From Clostridium estertheticum subsp. estertheticum (GTDB lineage Bacteria > Bacillota > Clostridia > Clostridiales > Clostridiaceae), in assembly GCF_001877035.1 (NCBI RefSeq), contig NZ_CP015756.1, positions 4,207,001 to 4,271,000 on the forward strand: a stretch of 64,000 bases of DNA. The letters are read 5' to 3'. Position 1 is the stretch's first letter. Every line of letters begins with the position of its first letter. Shown one piece after another: positions 36,549-45,717 of this stretch. The notes under the pieces were generated by a model that had not been told where the DNA came from, did not search any database, and was given only the letters and a program-made list of their open reading frames with translations. A program made the translations under genes and the position numbers.

Positions 36549-38105
36549 CTATTTTTCTATTGTCTCAGCTCTTTTATATGCTGCATCTGTTATTGCTTTT
36601 GGATAATGCATATATTCTAAAAGTTTAATTGCATTTCTTGTTTGTGAAACTCCCTTTTTAATCTTATAATCAAAGCTTAAACCCTTGTGGTTATCAACCT
36701 TTTCACTAAAGTAGTAAAACTCATAATTTTCTTTTAAAATATCAACTAATTCTCTATCATGTGTAGCTACAATTGAAATACTTTTTCCATTGTTTATATA
36801 TGTTAATATGGCTGCTGACATAGAAATTTTTTCAATTGGGTTTGTACCCCTAAATATCTCATCAATAGGACAAAATACAGGTGCATCCTTTTCTAGAGCT
36901 TTAATTATACGTTGTATAGATTCTACCTCTGCCATAAAGAAACTCTTTCCCTTTGTTAAATCATCATTGGGGCTAATTGATGAAACTATGTTAAAGAAAG
37001 GTGCTTCATAATCTTTAGCCAATGCAAAATTAAAACTTTGAGCTAAAATTATATTTACTCCCATCATTCTTAAAAATGTGGATTTTCCAGCCATATTTGT
37101 ACCTGTAAGCACAATTCCGCCTTTTTTTATGTTAATTGAGTTAGGAACAGCATTCTCTATAAGAGGATGTACCCCATCCTTTATATTCAAACTAATAGTC
37201 TTTGTAAACTTAGGTTTTGTGCATTGCTCCTTCAGATTATGTTCGTAACCTGAAATTGATATTAATGCTTCTAATTCCCCAACAATGTAGTAAAGATCCA
37301 TTAACCTTTCTTTTTCTCTTTTTATTTTATGAGATATAGAATAATAGGTTGTTTCCTCTAAAAGAAAAATAACAGAAATGAATTCAAAAACACCCCCCCA
37401 CATATTTATAATTCCTATTGTTTTTGTACTCAAATCTATGTCTTTCATACCTTTAAGAAGCGTTTTTATCTTATCTTTGTAATAAACAATTTCTTTATCA
37501 TTTATACTTGCTATTTTTTTAGCTGCCTTAATATTCTTTTGCAAATAGAATATACCATTAGACTTAATTGCCCTTACTTCTGTAGAATTTATAATCATAT
37601 TAATTGAACCTATAGCAAATAATAATATCATATATTTAGGACTTGCAAATATTGCAAGTAAAATCGCTATTGCTGGTATTACCTTACCTAGAATGCTGTA
37701 CACATAATATTTAGTTTTATTTATGATAAGGTCAGTTTCAATCATATCTAAAAAACTATTTTTAGTATCACTATTTAATTCAAAAAAAATACACTGAAGA
37801 GTTTCTCGAAGCTTCGTGTTTTCTTTAATAGACTGAATCAATTTTCCTCTTTCTTTTAGCTTATCTTCCTTCATTAGCGGATTTCTAAGCATTGAGTATA
37901 AAGACGCTTCTCCAGGACTGCTATATGATCTATCCAGCTTTTCATACACCTTATTCATATCTAAATCATCCCAGGTCTGATCGTCTAATGTGTATTCACT
38001 CCTTTCACGCATGGTAAAAAACTTCTTAGCCTTATCAATGTTTCTTGTCTTATCCGCATCTTTATTATAATCTTTTCTTATTGATCCTAAATATTTGTTA
38101 ATCAT
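36549..38105 (-). CDS. MutS-family ATPase with membrane segments (not a mismatch-repair MutS)
   Basis: 518 aa from ATG 38105. A MutS-core-like lever region, two adjacent hydrophobic segments at about 134-172 and a third near 238-248, then a C-terminal MutS ABC-type ATPase: Walker A GTNMAGKST (335-343), VSSISPNDDLTKGKSFF, Walker B PVFCPIDEIFRGTN and the HD in IVATHDREL. The mismatch-recognition domain and its Phe-x-Glu motif are missing, so this is the membrane-linked MutS paralogue found in Firmicutes, function unknown. I choose ATG 38105 (AAGGAGC 8 bases upstream) over an ATG 87 bases earlier that overlaps vanW and has no ribosome site. Confidence 0.85.
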   Translation of the reverse strand: MINKYLGSIRKDYNKDADKTRNIDKAKKFFTMRERSEYTLDDQTWDDLDMNKVYEKLDRSYSSPGEASLYSMLRNPLMKEDKLKERGKLIQSIKENTKLRETLQCIFFELNSDTKNSFLDMIETDLIINKTKYYVYSILGKVIPAIAILLAIFASPKYMILLFAIGSINMIINSTEVRAIKSNGIFYLQKNIKAAKKIASINDKEIVYYKDKIKTLLKGMKDIDLSTKTIGIINMWGGVFEFISVIFLLEETTYYSISHKIKREKERLMDLYYIVGELEALISISGYEHNLKEQCTKPKFTKTISLNIKDGVHPLIENAVPNSINIKKGGIVLTGTNMAGKSTFLRMMGVNIILAQSFNFALAKDYEAPFFNIVSSISPNDDLTKGKSFFMAEVESIQRIIKALEKDAPVFCPIDEIFRGTNPIEKISMSAAILTYINNGKSISIVATHDRELVDILKENYEFYYFSEKVDNHKGLSFDYKIKKGVSQTRNAIKLLEYMHYPKAITDAAYKRAETIEK

Positions 38106-38160
38106 AGTACAATGCTCCTTTAGATTTTTTAATGTTCGCTTTAGTTTAATCAAACTGCTA

Positions 38161-39507
38161 TTATCTCTTAGTTCCAACTTTCTTAACTTCATTTATAACG
38201 TGAAACGTATCTTGATTTATAATTTCAGTATTAACTAACTTTCCATTTTCATAAGTTTTTCTAGTCACTTTAACCTTAAAACCTGCATAACCTGTCTTTA
38301 CAATCTCACTTTGACCTCGATACATTGTTGGGTCTTTTATAGTTTCTGTTTTAGGGTCAGTAGGTTCTGACACCTCATTTACTATTTCATAAGTTCTTTT
38401 AGTTAATGTAGAGTTAGAATATATATTGAAATGTATGTTTCCATTTGACAAAAGGCCTTCAATATATATTGGATACTCGAATGTATTTTTAAACTTATAA
38501 TCAAGGTTTCCATAATCAACTGTAGCATCTTGTCCCTTCGGAATATAACCCGATGATATTGTATGATGAATTCTTTCTGCAGAAACAATCGAAGTTGAGA
38601 GCATTGCATTATACAAAGTAGATGAGACTTGACATATACCTCCGCCTAACCCCTGTTCCAATTTATCACCAATGATTACACCGGCTGCCTTGTACCCTCT
38701 TAAAGCAGTTCTCTCTCCTACAACATCATTAAAACTAAAAACATCTCCCGGCATAAGTAGTTTCCCATTTATACTCCCAGTTGCTAATGCTATATTTGTC
38801 GCTCTACCCTCTGATGAGCTACTAAAGTTAGTAGTATACCTTGATATCCTTGTATTTACTGTCTTTAATGCTGCCTCTGAAATTTTAGGTTTTATGTCCT
38901 TAACCGCAGCCTTTATATAATCATCATCCTTGGATACGCCAGCATCAATTTTGCTTTTAATATCGTTTTTTAATTTATCTACTTCTAACTGCTTTCCAAT
39001 GACATCATTTGTAACAACAAATTGTTCACCCCTATCCTTAGTTATAGTTGCATTCTTTGCCTTTTTATCTATATCTTTAGCTATTCCCTTTAATATTTTG
39101 TCAACGGCCTTATCGTTATATTCAAAGGTTAGTTTTATTTGTTTACTCACAGGATGTGTTATGGCTTTGTATTTTTGAAACATATTCCTATCTTTCCCAT
39201 AAGTCAATGCTTGTTCTACTGTTTGGTCAACATTGTACTTTGCCTCTAACATTTTATAGTCAATTATATATTTTTTTTCATCAGTTACTATAGTAATTTT
39301 TTTCTTCATGACCTCACTAGCATATTTGTCATTAATTATTGTTTGCGCTTCTTTCCTAGTTTTACCTGTTAAATCTTCATTTTCAATTTTAACTCCAGGT
39401 AAAATCAAAGAATCCCAATATTTCACTCTAATATAAGAGTAGCCACTAAATGTAAATGTACTAAATAAGATTAATACTCCTATTATTATAATTACTTTTT
39501 TTTTCAT
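38161..39507 (-). CDS. VanW family cell-surface protein
   Basis: 448 aa. An N-terminal membrane anchor (about 4-26) is followed by a YoaR/PG_binding_4-like domain (NEDLTGKTRKEAQTIINDKY) and a second related repeat. Then comes the VanW domain, about 215-350, with FSFNDVVGERTALRGYKAAG and LGGGICQVSSTLYNAML, and a G5-like C-terminus. VanW proteins occur in some vancomycin-resistance clusters but most, like this one, are chromosomal surface proteins of unknown role in peptidoglycan. No van ligase or dipeptidase genes are nearby, so resistance should not be inferred. AAGGAG ribosome site. Confidence 0.88.
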   Translation of the reverse strand: MKKKVIIIIGVLILFSTFTFSGYSYIRVKYWDSLILPGVKIENEDLTGKTRKEAQTIINDKYASEVMKKKITIVTDEKKYIIDYKMLEAKYNVDQTVEQALTYGKDRNMFQKYKAITHPVSKQIKLTFEYNDKAVDKILKGIAKDIDKKAKNATITKDRGEQFVVTNDVIGKQLEVDKLKNDIKSKIDAGVSKDDDYIKAAVKDIKPKISEAALKTVNTRISRYTTNFSSSSEGRATNIALATGSINGKLLMPGDVFSFNDVVGERTALRGYKAAGVIIGDKLEQGLGGGICQVSSTLYNAMLSTSIVSAERIHHTISSGYIPKGQDATVDYGNLDYKFKNTFEYPIYIEGLLSNGNIHFNIYSNSTLTKRTYEIVNEVSEPTDPKTETIKDPTMYRGQSEIVKTGYAGFKVKVTRKTYENGKLVNTEIINQDTFHVINEVKKVGTKR

Positions 39508-39697
39508 TATAATCTCCTTTTATACTCATAAATAGTATACTACAAAGAAGTCGATATTCCTATATGCTACTAACATGATGAAAAGTAAGTTTTTCTTTTT
39601 CTTATTTATCGCCTTTAAATCTATAATCTTGTATTAATTCATCATCTTCTATGGTAAAATTATACTTATGTTGATCTTATTTTGAAGGAGTGATAAT

Positions 39698-40738
39698 TTG
39701 AATTATAATGAAGACAAAATTAAATATTATTTAAAGAATATCCTTTCAATTTCTAGTCCCTCAGGGTTTACAGAGAACATTATGAAGTACATAAAAAAAG
39801 AGCTAGACATCTTAAATGTTCCATATTTTGTTACTAATAAAGGTGCAGTTGTAGCAACACTAAAAGGTGAAAATAACGATTTCCAAAGAACACTTTCTGC
39901 ACATGTTGATACACTTGGAGCAATGGTTAAAAAAATCAATCCAAGCGGTTCACTATCACTAGACCCTATTGGCGGATATATGATGAATTCTATAGAAGGT
40001 GAAAATTGTACTATAGAAACTATTGATGGCAAATCCTTCACAGGCACTATCCAAAGCATAAAGCCTTCAGTCCATATTAGTGGAGATGATGCTCGGGGAC
40101 TTAAAAGAACTCCTGAGAATATGGAAATAATTATTGATGAAAAAATATCTACAAAAAAAGAAGTAGAAGATTTAGGAATAAGTGTTGGTGACTTTATTTG
40201 TTTTGATGCAAGAACCATTTTTACTGAAAAAGGATTTGTGAAATCTAGGCATCTAGATGATAAAGCTAGCGTTGCAATACTACTTTATGTTATCAAATAT
40301 ATAATGGATAACAACATAAAACTTCCATATACAACAAATATATTTATTAGCAATTATGAAGAAGTTGGACATGGTGCCTCTGCATCCATACCAGAAAAAA
40401 CTAAAGAATTTGTTTCTGTAGATATGGGTTGCCCAGGCCTTGATCAAAATTCTTCTGAATACAGTGTATGTATTTGTGCTAAAGATTCATCAGGACCCTA
40501 TGATCTAGAACTTAGAAAAAAATTAACGCAAATATGCAAAAAAGAGAAAATTGATTACAAGATTGATGTTTATCCACACTATGGTTCTGATGCCTCTGCA
40601 GCTTTAAGAGCTGGGTGGGACATAAAAACAGCTTTAATCGGTGCTGGGATCTTTGCTTCACATGGCTATGAAAGAACTCATATGGATTCAATATTAAACA
40701 CACTAAATTTAATAATAAAATATTGTATTCAAGAATAA
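39698..40738 (+). CDS. M42 family metallopeptidase (glutamyl aminopeptidase/endoglucanase-like)
   Basis: 346 aa, TTG start with AAGGAG 6 bases upstream. The di-metal site of M42 peptidases is visible: SAHVDTLGAM, RHLDDKASVA, NYEEVGHGAS, VSVDMGC and the final His in ASHGYERTHMDS. The first catalytic Glu-equivalent lies within EEVGHG. These are cytosolic, often tetrahedral, aminopeptidases that trim peptides. Related annotation as endoglucanase M (CelM) is historical. It is divergent from vanW and monocistronic, closed by a shared terminator. Confidence 0.9.
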   Translation: MNYNEDKIKYYLKNILSISSPSGFTENIMKYIKKELDILNVPYFVTNKGAVVATLKGENNDFQRTLSAHVDTLGAMVKKINPSGSLSLDPIGGYMMNSIEGENCTIETIDGKSFTGTIQSIKPSVHISGDDARGLKRTPENMEIIIDEKISTKKEVEDLGISVGDFICFDARTIFTEKGFVKSRHLDDKASVAILLYVIKYIMDNNIKLPYTTNIFISNYEEVGHGASASIPEKTKEFVSVDMGCPGLDQNSSEYSVCICAKDSSGPYDLELRKKLTQICKKEKIDYKIDVYPHYGSDASAALRAGWDIKTALIGAGIFASHGYERTHMDSILNTLNLIIKYCIQE

Positions 40739-40749
40739 AGCATTTTTAA

Positions 40750-40779
40750 AAGGCTAGACAATTACAATTGTCTAGCCTT
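40750..40779. terminator. bidirectional terminator between convergent genes
   Basis: AAGGCTAGACAATT and AATTGTCTAGCCTT, a perfect 14-bp inverted repeat with a very short loop, flanked by A/T-rich tails on both sides. Confidence 0.92.
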
Positions 40780-40785
40780 CTAAAA

Positions 40786-42234
40786 TCACTTTATTTTATC
40801 TAATTTAAAATTACTAACAACCCTATCCCCTGTTTCATTATCAACTTTAATAACGTGCACTTCTTTATTATCTAAACTCCAAATACTCTCACAATAACTG
40901 TATTGACTAGTTGCATCTAATCCACTAGTATCCTCTATATTTCGTATAGCTCCTGACCAAGACTCAGTACTGCTATCTGCAATTGATCCATTATCTGTTA
41001 TACCATAAGATTTATCTGCTAATATGTTATAAACGCATAAAGTAGAAATTGTTTTTTCGGTAGATGTTACCTTCGCAAAGCTCATCATTCTTGAAAAAGT
41101 AGCCATTTTTGCAAAACCTGCTGTTTTTACAGTACTTATATCTGGACTCGTTTCTATTCCTTCTTTTACATAACTAATTAAATTGTCATCATTAGAAAAA
41201 GCAGGATATTTACCATTAGCAACATAACTACTAGTATTATCTTTTAAATTTTGAATGAATATTTGACCTTTAGACTCGTACAGTAATTTTTTGCCATTTT
41301 TAGACACCATAGGATTTTTCCCATCCGCAATCTTAGTAGATACCTTTCCATTTTCACTAGATAAATAGATAGCACCATTTTCTAAAGCTACTTTATTTGC
41401 TTTGTAATAAATTATTTGGCCACTAGGTGTAAAATTGGGCTTATTAACTATTTGAGTCTTATCGCTATATGCTATTAACATCTTCTCATTTGAAGATTTT
41501 AAATCTTTTATATATATGCCGTCATCTTTAACACTAGCTAACTTCGTTGCGTCGATAGAATACCTTGGATCATATGTTGTTAATGCAACAAGAGGTACAC
41601 TTGGCGCATCTGTCGTTGGTTTTATAACTGTTGCTGGTATAACTGTTTCCGGGATAATAGGTTTAACTTCAGTCCCTTGTCCTTGGTTTATTTTTGGATC
41701 ACTATTATCATGATTTACAACTGCCGTGATAGCGTTATTAGAAATAACATTCTCTGCCAAAAGATTATTTATAGCCTTCTTAACGTTATTACCACTTAGG
41801 ATATCACTCACGCTACCTGCGTTTCCTTTTATTACTGCTAATTGTTTATTTTTATAATTATTATTTATCATATCGTCTAAAATCTTTAATCCAGATGCTT
41901 GCTTACTACTATCTTCAAGCGATCCTTTTGGGCTTATAGCTGGAATAGCTGAATTAGTTATTCCTTTGGACCTTGTAAATATATTTTTATTTTGAATATC
42001 AATAGCCTTAAATATTGATCCACTAACAAACACGCAAATTACAAAACCTGAAGCTATTTTAAAATATCTATTTTTCATAAAGTTACTTTTATGTTTAGGC
42101 TGCTTTGTAATATTGTTATACTTATCTGCAAACATTATTTTATTTTTTAAATCTGATTTAAATTCCTCATCAATAACGATCTTTGCTGCATCATTACACA
42201 ATGATTTCTCAATATTGTTTTCATTTATTTCCAA
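40786..42234 (-). CDS. putative transmembrane anti-sigma factor with extracytoplasmic TolB/WD40-like sensor region
   Basis: 482 aa. A short cytoplasmic N-terminus (1-55), one membrane segment (about 59-77), a Ser/Thr/Pro-rich linker, and an outer domain from about 215 with repeats of the kind NGKKLLYESKGQIFIQNLKD, NDDNLISYVKEG and SLDNKEVHVIKVD, resembling TolB/DPP4-type beta-propeller blades. It overlaps the upstream ECF sigma gene by 14 bp, which with the topology suggests that it holds the sigma factor at the membrane and releases it on an envelope signal. No zinc-binding anti-sigma motif is seen, so the anti-sigma role is by context. Confidence 0.7.
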   Translation of the reverse strand: MEINENNIEKSLCNDAAKIVIDEEFKSDLKNKIMFADKYNNITKQPKHKSNFMKNRYFKIASGFVICVFVSGSIFKAIDIQNKNIFTRSKGITNSAIPAISPKGSLEDSSKQASGLKILDDMINNNYKNKQLAVIKGNAGSVSDILSGNNVKKAINNLLAENVISNNAITAVVNHDNSDPKINQGQGTEVKPIIPETVIPATVIKPTTDAPSVPLVALTTYDPRYSIDATKLASVKDDGIYIKDLKSSNEKMLIAYSDKTQIVNKPNFTPSGQIIYYKANKVALENGAIYLSSENGKVSTKIADGKNPMVSKNGKKLLYESKGQIFIQNLKDNTSSYVANGKYPAFSNDDNLISYVKEGIETSPDISTVKTAGFAKMATFSRMMSFAKVTSTEKTISTLCVYNILADKSYGITDNGSIADSSTESWSGAIRNIEDTSGLDATSQYSYCESIWSLDNKEVHVIKVDNETGDRVVSNFKLDKIK

Positions 42235-42733
42235 TTACATCACCTCCTAAACTATGTTCATAACTCTTCTTAATTTTCTTTATAGCTCTAGAAATGGTTG
42301 ATTTAACAGTACTTTCTGTTATATCTACTGTTTCCGCAATTTCCCTGAATTTTAGACCACCATAAAATCTCAAATAAAGCATTTTTTTTGTTTCTTCTGG
42401 TAATATATCAATTATTTTCTTTACACCTTCAAATTCATCTCTAATAGCTATATTTTCATATCCAAAATCCTCGTCGCCTCTATCCAAAAAGCTTTCTATA
42501 GGAATTACTTTACTGTTTTTTCTATAAAAATCTATAATAGTATTATGAGCTATTTTAAATATCCAATTCTTGCTTGCTTCTACCTCAGTAATTTTATCCT
42601 TGTTCTCATATATTTTAGTAAACACAGTAGCAATTATATCTTCCGCATTCCATTTGTTTTTTACAGAAACAAAAATGTATCTATAAACGCAATTGTAGTA
42701 CATGTCATACAGCTGTTCGAACTTACTTGGCAT
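42221..42733 (-). CDS. ECF-type RNA polymerase sigma factor
   Basis: 170 aa with region 2 (FEQLYDMYYNCVYRYIFVSV, NAEDIIATVFTKIYENKD, NWIFKIAHNTIIDFYRK) and region 4 (LPEETKKMLYLRFYGGLKFR, ETVDITESTVKSTISRAIKKI), joined by a linker rich in charged residues. No region 1 or 3, so group 4. It probably directs transcription of its own operon and envelope genes and is controlled by the overlapping membrane partner. The ribosome site is weak (GGGGG). I could not fix an ECF promoter in the spacer 42734-42960. Confidence 0.9.
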   Translation of the reverse strand: MPSKFEQLYDMYYNCVYRYIFVSVKNKWNAEDIIATVFTKIYENKDKITEVEASKNWIFKIAHNTIIDFYRKNSKVIPIESFLDRGDEDFGYENIAIRDEFEGVKKIIDILPEETKKMLYLRFYGGLKFREIAETVDITESTVKSTISRAIKKIKKSYEHSLGGDVIGNK

Positions 42734-43000
42734 TAAGCAGTACCCCCATCATAATTTGTTTTCATATAAATACAACTGGTTTAAAAAAACATTTCACATA
42801 ATATACGTGAGACCTTATATTTAGTTGCATGCTTTACCAGTTTTTATGTAAAATATGTATGAAATATGTGTTAAATGTTTACACATACTTATTAATATTA
42901 TACCATAATATTAATAATTCTATTGTATATGGAAATATAATTATATACTCCCATATTAACAATAACTTATAATAAAACATAAAGTTTTACAACCATTTAT

Positions 43001-43039
43001 AAAAAAGCCACTTGGTAAACTTTATTTACCAGGTAACTT
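43001..43039 (-). terminator. terminator downstream of the sleB region
   Basis: ACTTGGTAAA and TTTACCAGGT pair with one G-T around a 5-base loop, followed on the minus strand by GGCTTTTTTATAAATG. It probably ends the sleB transcript after the inverted-repeat stretch. Confidence 0.75.
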
Positions 43040-43089
43040 CTGTGAAATTTATGATGATGATTAATCATCTCCTTGGGAGCTGCAGTGCC

Positions 43090-43192
43090 AACGACTTCAG
43101 AAGGAGATTTAGAGATCCACTTAAGTTTTCATTTTGTTACAGTATATATCCTCACTTATAAAGGTAGGAGACTTTCCTTCTGAAATGTCGTT
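43090..43192. repeat. inverted repeat flanking 69 bp, downstream of sleB
   Basis: AACGACTTCAGAAGGA (43090-43105) is matched by TCCTTCTGAAATGTCGTT (43175-43192), a 16-bp stem with a two-base bulge. The enclosed sequence has no gene. The right arm ends 3 bp after the sleB stop, so the structure forms the start of the sleB 3' UTR. It could be a small mobile repeat or an mRNA stability structure. Confidence 0.6.
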
Positions 43193-43195
43193 AAG

Positions 43196-43909
43196 TTAGC
43201 TGCAAAATCTATGTTTACCAATTACTTTTATAAGTGTACGTGACCATATCCACTTATTCGTACTTGTCGCAGGATTAAAATAGAATACAGCACCTCCAGA
43301 AGGATCCCACCCATTTAATGCATCTCTTGCGGCCCTTATAGAACTTTCTTCAATTTTTGCATTTATTTGTCCATCCACAATCGCCGTGAATGCACCTGGT
43401 TGATAAATTACTCCTGCTATTGTAGATGGAAATCTTGCATCCCTTGTTCTATTTAAAATTGTTGCTCCAACAGCCACCTGTCCCTCATAGGGTTCTCCTC
43501 TAGCCTCTCCATTTATAAGTTTAGCTACTAAATCCACATCCTTGTTATTCGTTACATTTTTGTTAGAAGGCGATCCAGAGGCCTGCGTACTAGACGGAAG
43601 ACCTATAGCTGCGAGTGTTGTATTTCCTGCCATTCCGTCTACTTTTAATCCATTGCTTTCTTGAAAAGACTTAACGGAAAGATATGTATTGTAGCCATAT
43701 ATTCCATCAACACTTTCCTTATAATATCCCCACTTTTTTAATTTAGTTTGAATTTGTTTAACTTGTTCACCACGGGCGCCATATTTATAAACCTGTGCTA
43801 TAGCTTGCGTGCTTTGAATATTAAAATAAACTTCACTTGAAAAATATGCTATTAAGATAATCATAACCACAGCGCTACATCTTTTGAGTAAATGTTTTTT
43901 AAGCCTCAA
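43196..43909 (-). CDS. sleB: SleB-type spore cortex-lytic enzyme
   Basis: 237 aa. An N-terminal membrane or signal segment (about 12-30), a peptidoglycan-binding domain (YKYGARGEQVKQIQTKLKKW to about residue 100), a Ser/Asn linker, then a Hydrolase_2 lytic transglycosylase domain (about 125-237) with LINGEARGEPYEGQVAVGAT, whose Glu is catalytic, and the final WIWSRTLIKVIGKHRF. It cuts muramic-delta-lactam cortex peptidoglycan at germination. ypeB is not adjacent. Its presence implies an endospore former; sporulation-sigma control is expected, though I do not claim a promoter. Confidence 0.92.
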   Translation of the reverse strand: MRLKKHLLKRCSAVVMIILIAYFSSEVYFNIQSTQAIAQVYKYGARGEQVKQIQTKLKKWGYYKESVDGIYGYNTYLSVKSFQESNGLKVDGMAGNTTLAAIGLPSSTQASGSPSNKNVTNNKDVDLVAKLINGEARGEPYEGQVAVGATILNRTRDARFPSTIAGVIYQPGAFTAIVDGQINAKIEESSIRAARDALNGWDPSGGAVFYFNPATSTNKWIWSRTLIKVIGKHRFCS

Positions 43910-43973
43910 ACCTATTCCTCCTTAAATAACAATATATAAATGTCATTAATGGTATTAGTTTGTGCTTAATTCC

Positions 43974-44012
43974 AAAAAAAATACACTGTGCTAATATAAG
44001 CCACAGTGTATT
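43974..44012. terminator. bidirectional terminator
   Basis: AATACACTGTG and CACAGTGTATT, a perfect 11-bp stem with an 11-base loop; T-runs on both strands. It ends the MgtE-like gene on the minus strand. Confidence 0.92.
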
Positions 44013-44014
44013 TT

Positions 44015-45277
44015 TTATATAATTTTTTTAAGTTTTCTTTTCCATCTTGGAGACAATAGTTCTTCAATAATATCGTTCATAATTACTATTCCACATAACT
44101 TTTCATCAATATCAACTACTGGTAAAGAAATCAAATCATATTTAAGTGCCAGTTCAACAGCTTCCTCGATATCTTGACTATCTTTTATTCTAATAACTTT
44201 ATCGTCCATGATCTCTTTAAGTTTCCTCGCAGGAGCTGAAAGAACTAAATTTCTTAAAGAAATGACTCCTTGAAGTTTTTTATCTTCATCTACGATATAT
44301 ATATAATGTATTACCTCATCTTCAGGTTGAAGTTCCCTTAAAATTTCAATAGTTGCACTAGCAGTAATATTTACATTAAAAGATATAAAATCCTTATTCA
44401 TTATGCTACCAACAACTTCTTCTTCATAATTCATAAGATTTCTAATTTCTTCTTCATCATCTTTATTAAAATTCAACAGAATCTTTTCTGCGTCGTCTTC
44501 CTTCATTTCATCTAAAATATCCGCAATCTCATCATTAGGCATTTCATCTAAGATTTCTTGTGCAAGCATATTATTAATAGTACTTAAAATATCTGCTTGA
44601 ACCTCTGGCTGTAATTCTTCTAGAGTATGTGCTGCCAAATCCTTATCTAGACTTTCAAAAATTTTATTTCTAGCGGATGTATCGAGTCCCTCTAAAATAT
44701 CTGCAAGATCTGCTGGATGAAGTTTAGTGAGTTTTGAATATGGCTGTGTTAGCTTTAAACTGTGATCTACCATCTCGAGCGATTGAACACTTTCCCAAGT
44801 TATACTATTATCTTGAGGTTTTCTTCCTAAAATATTATAAAAAAATTTTATTATGCCATCTAATTTATATTTTCTAGCCGCTGCAATAATACCTGATTCT
44901 ACAGCTATAACTCTTATTTCTCCGCCAACTTTCGTCATGGTTAAATCATTAACTTTAACTACTTTTTTCCCATTAACATCTACTATTTGTTTGTTTAATA
45001 AATGCTTAGATAAAAGATATGAAAATTTTCTAGGAATTATCTCTTTAACCCCTCTTACCTGTACGGTTATTTTTTTGTCTTCTTTTCCTACTTCAATATT
45101 TCTAAATTCATAATTAAAAATTTCACTTTCCTTTTTAATTTTATATCCTATAACTCTTGGATATCCTTGCTCGGTAGTAACATAAATATCAAACAGCTTC
45201 CCAATATTATCCTCAAACTCATCATACACATTTTTATTTAAGATTGAACTTAAAAAAAACGCAGAAATTATTTCCAT
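44015..45277 (-). CDS. soluble MgtE-like protein: PRC-barrel, MgtE_N and CBS domains without the membrane channel
   Basis: 420 aa from ATG 45277. A PRC-barrel-like region (about 20-80), a second half-barrel, an MgtE_N domain (LHPADLADILEGLDTSARNK to LNFNKDDEEEIRNLMNYEEE) and a CBS pair (MNKDFISFNVNITASATIEI to the end). The five-helix Mg channel of true MgtE is absent and the protein ends in SPRWKRKLKKII. Such proteins are thought to regulate a separate transporter; in clostridia they often precede an NRAMP-like gene, which is not the case here. GAGGAGG precedes this start; an ATG 11 codons earlier lies in the leader stem. Confidence 0.82.
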   Translation of the reverse strand: MEIISAFFLSSILNKNVYDEFEDNIGKLFDIYVTTEQGYPRVIGYKIKKESEIFNYEFRNIEVGKEDKKITVQVRGVKEIIPRKFSYLLSKHLLNKQIVDVNGKKVVKVNDLTMTKVGGEIRVIAVESGIIAAARKYKLDGIIKFFYNILGRKPQDNSITWESVQSLEMVDHSLKLTQPYSKLTKLHPADLADILEGLDTSARNKIFESLDKDLAAHTLEELQPEVQADILSTINNMLAQEILDEMPNDEIADILDEMKEDDAEKILLNFNKDDEEEIRNLMNYEEEVVGSIMNKDFISFNVNITASATIEILRELQPEDEVIHYIYIVDEDKKLQGVISLRNLVLSAPARKLKEIMDDKVIRIKDSQDIEEAVELALKYDLISLPVVDIDEKLCGIVIMNDIIEELLSPRWKRKLKKII

Positions 45278-45291
45278 AGATATCCCTCCTC

Positions 45292-45386
45292 TTATGCAGA
45301 GAAACATCAAAATGGGATTTTAACTCATTGACTTATATTCCTACCTTATCTATGTCAACTTATACTTTAAGAAATTCTCTGCATAA
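45292..45386 (-). promoter_or_regulatory. 95-nt structured leader before the MgtE-like gene
   Basis: TTATGCAGAGAA (45292-45303) and TTCTCTGCATAA (45375-45386) are perfectly complementary and enclose about 70 nt. The 3' arm on the minus strand ends directly at the GAGGAGG ribosome site. Inside is TTGACATAGATAAGGTAGG, then AATATAAGTCAA. It could be a metal-responsive leader; it does not fit the M-box, yybP-ykoY or NiCo consensus that I know. TTGACA might instead be a -35 box. The rest of 45387-45700 is AT-rich with no recognisable feature except the next gene's ribosome site. Confidence 0.5.
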
Positions 45387-45717
45387 TATATTAAATTTTA
45401 AAATTAATTTTGACCTTCTACTTCGAGGGCCATTTTCCATTTTTTTTCACCACCTATAATTTTTTTCTTCTATATTAGTAGATTATATTATCTTTTCTTA
45501 ATTGTAAAAAATATTCTCACTATATAATTATATTATATATACTTCAAAATGCAACTAAAAAAGTTAAATTCAATTATATTTATAAACTTTTCTAGTTCAT
45601 ATTTTTCTATAGATATGTTAATATTATTATATACAGTAAACACAAGAAAACGAACTTTACTTTAATTAATAATAATTAAACGAGCTAAAGATTCGACTAA
45701 TCTCTCAGGAGGATTAT

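Noticed and set aside
38161-39507. vancomycin resistance locus because of VanW
   Set aside because: No vanH/A/X, ligase or two-component genes nearby; VanW-domain proteins are common chromosomal surface proteins in clostridia.
43040-43195. small protein gene on the minus strand (frame with PSEVVGTAAPKEMINHHHK) or on the plus strand from ATGATGATG
   Set aside because: Neither frame has a ribosome site; the minus frame has no start codon and the plus frame opens only by chance in repeat sequence.
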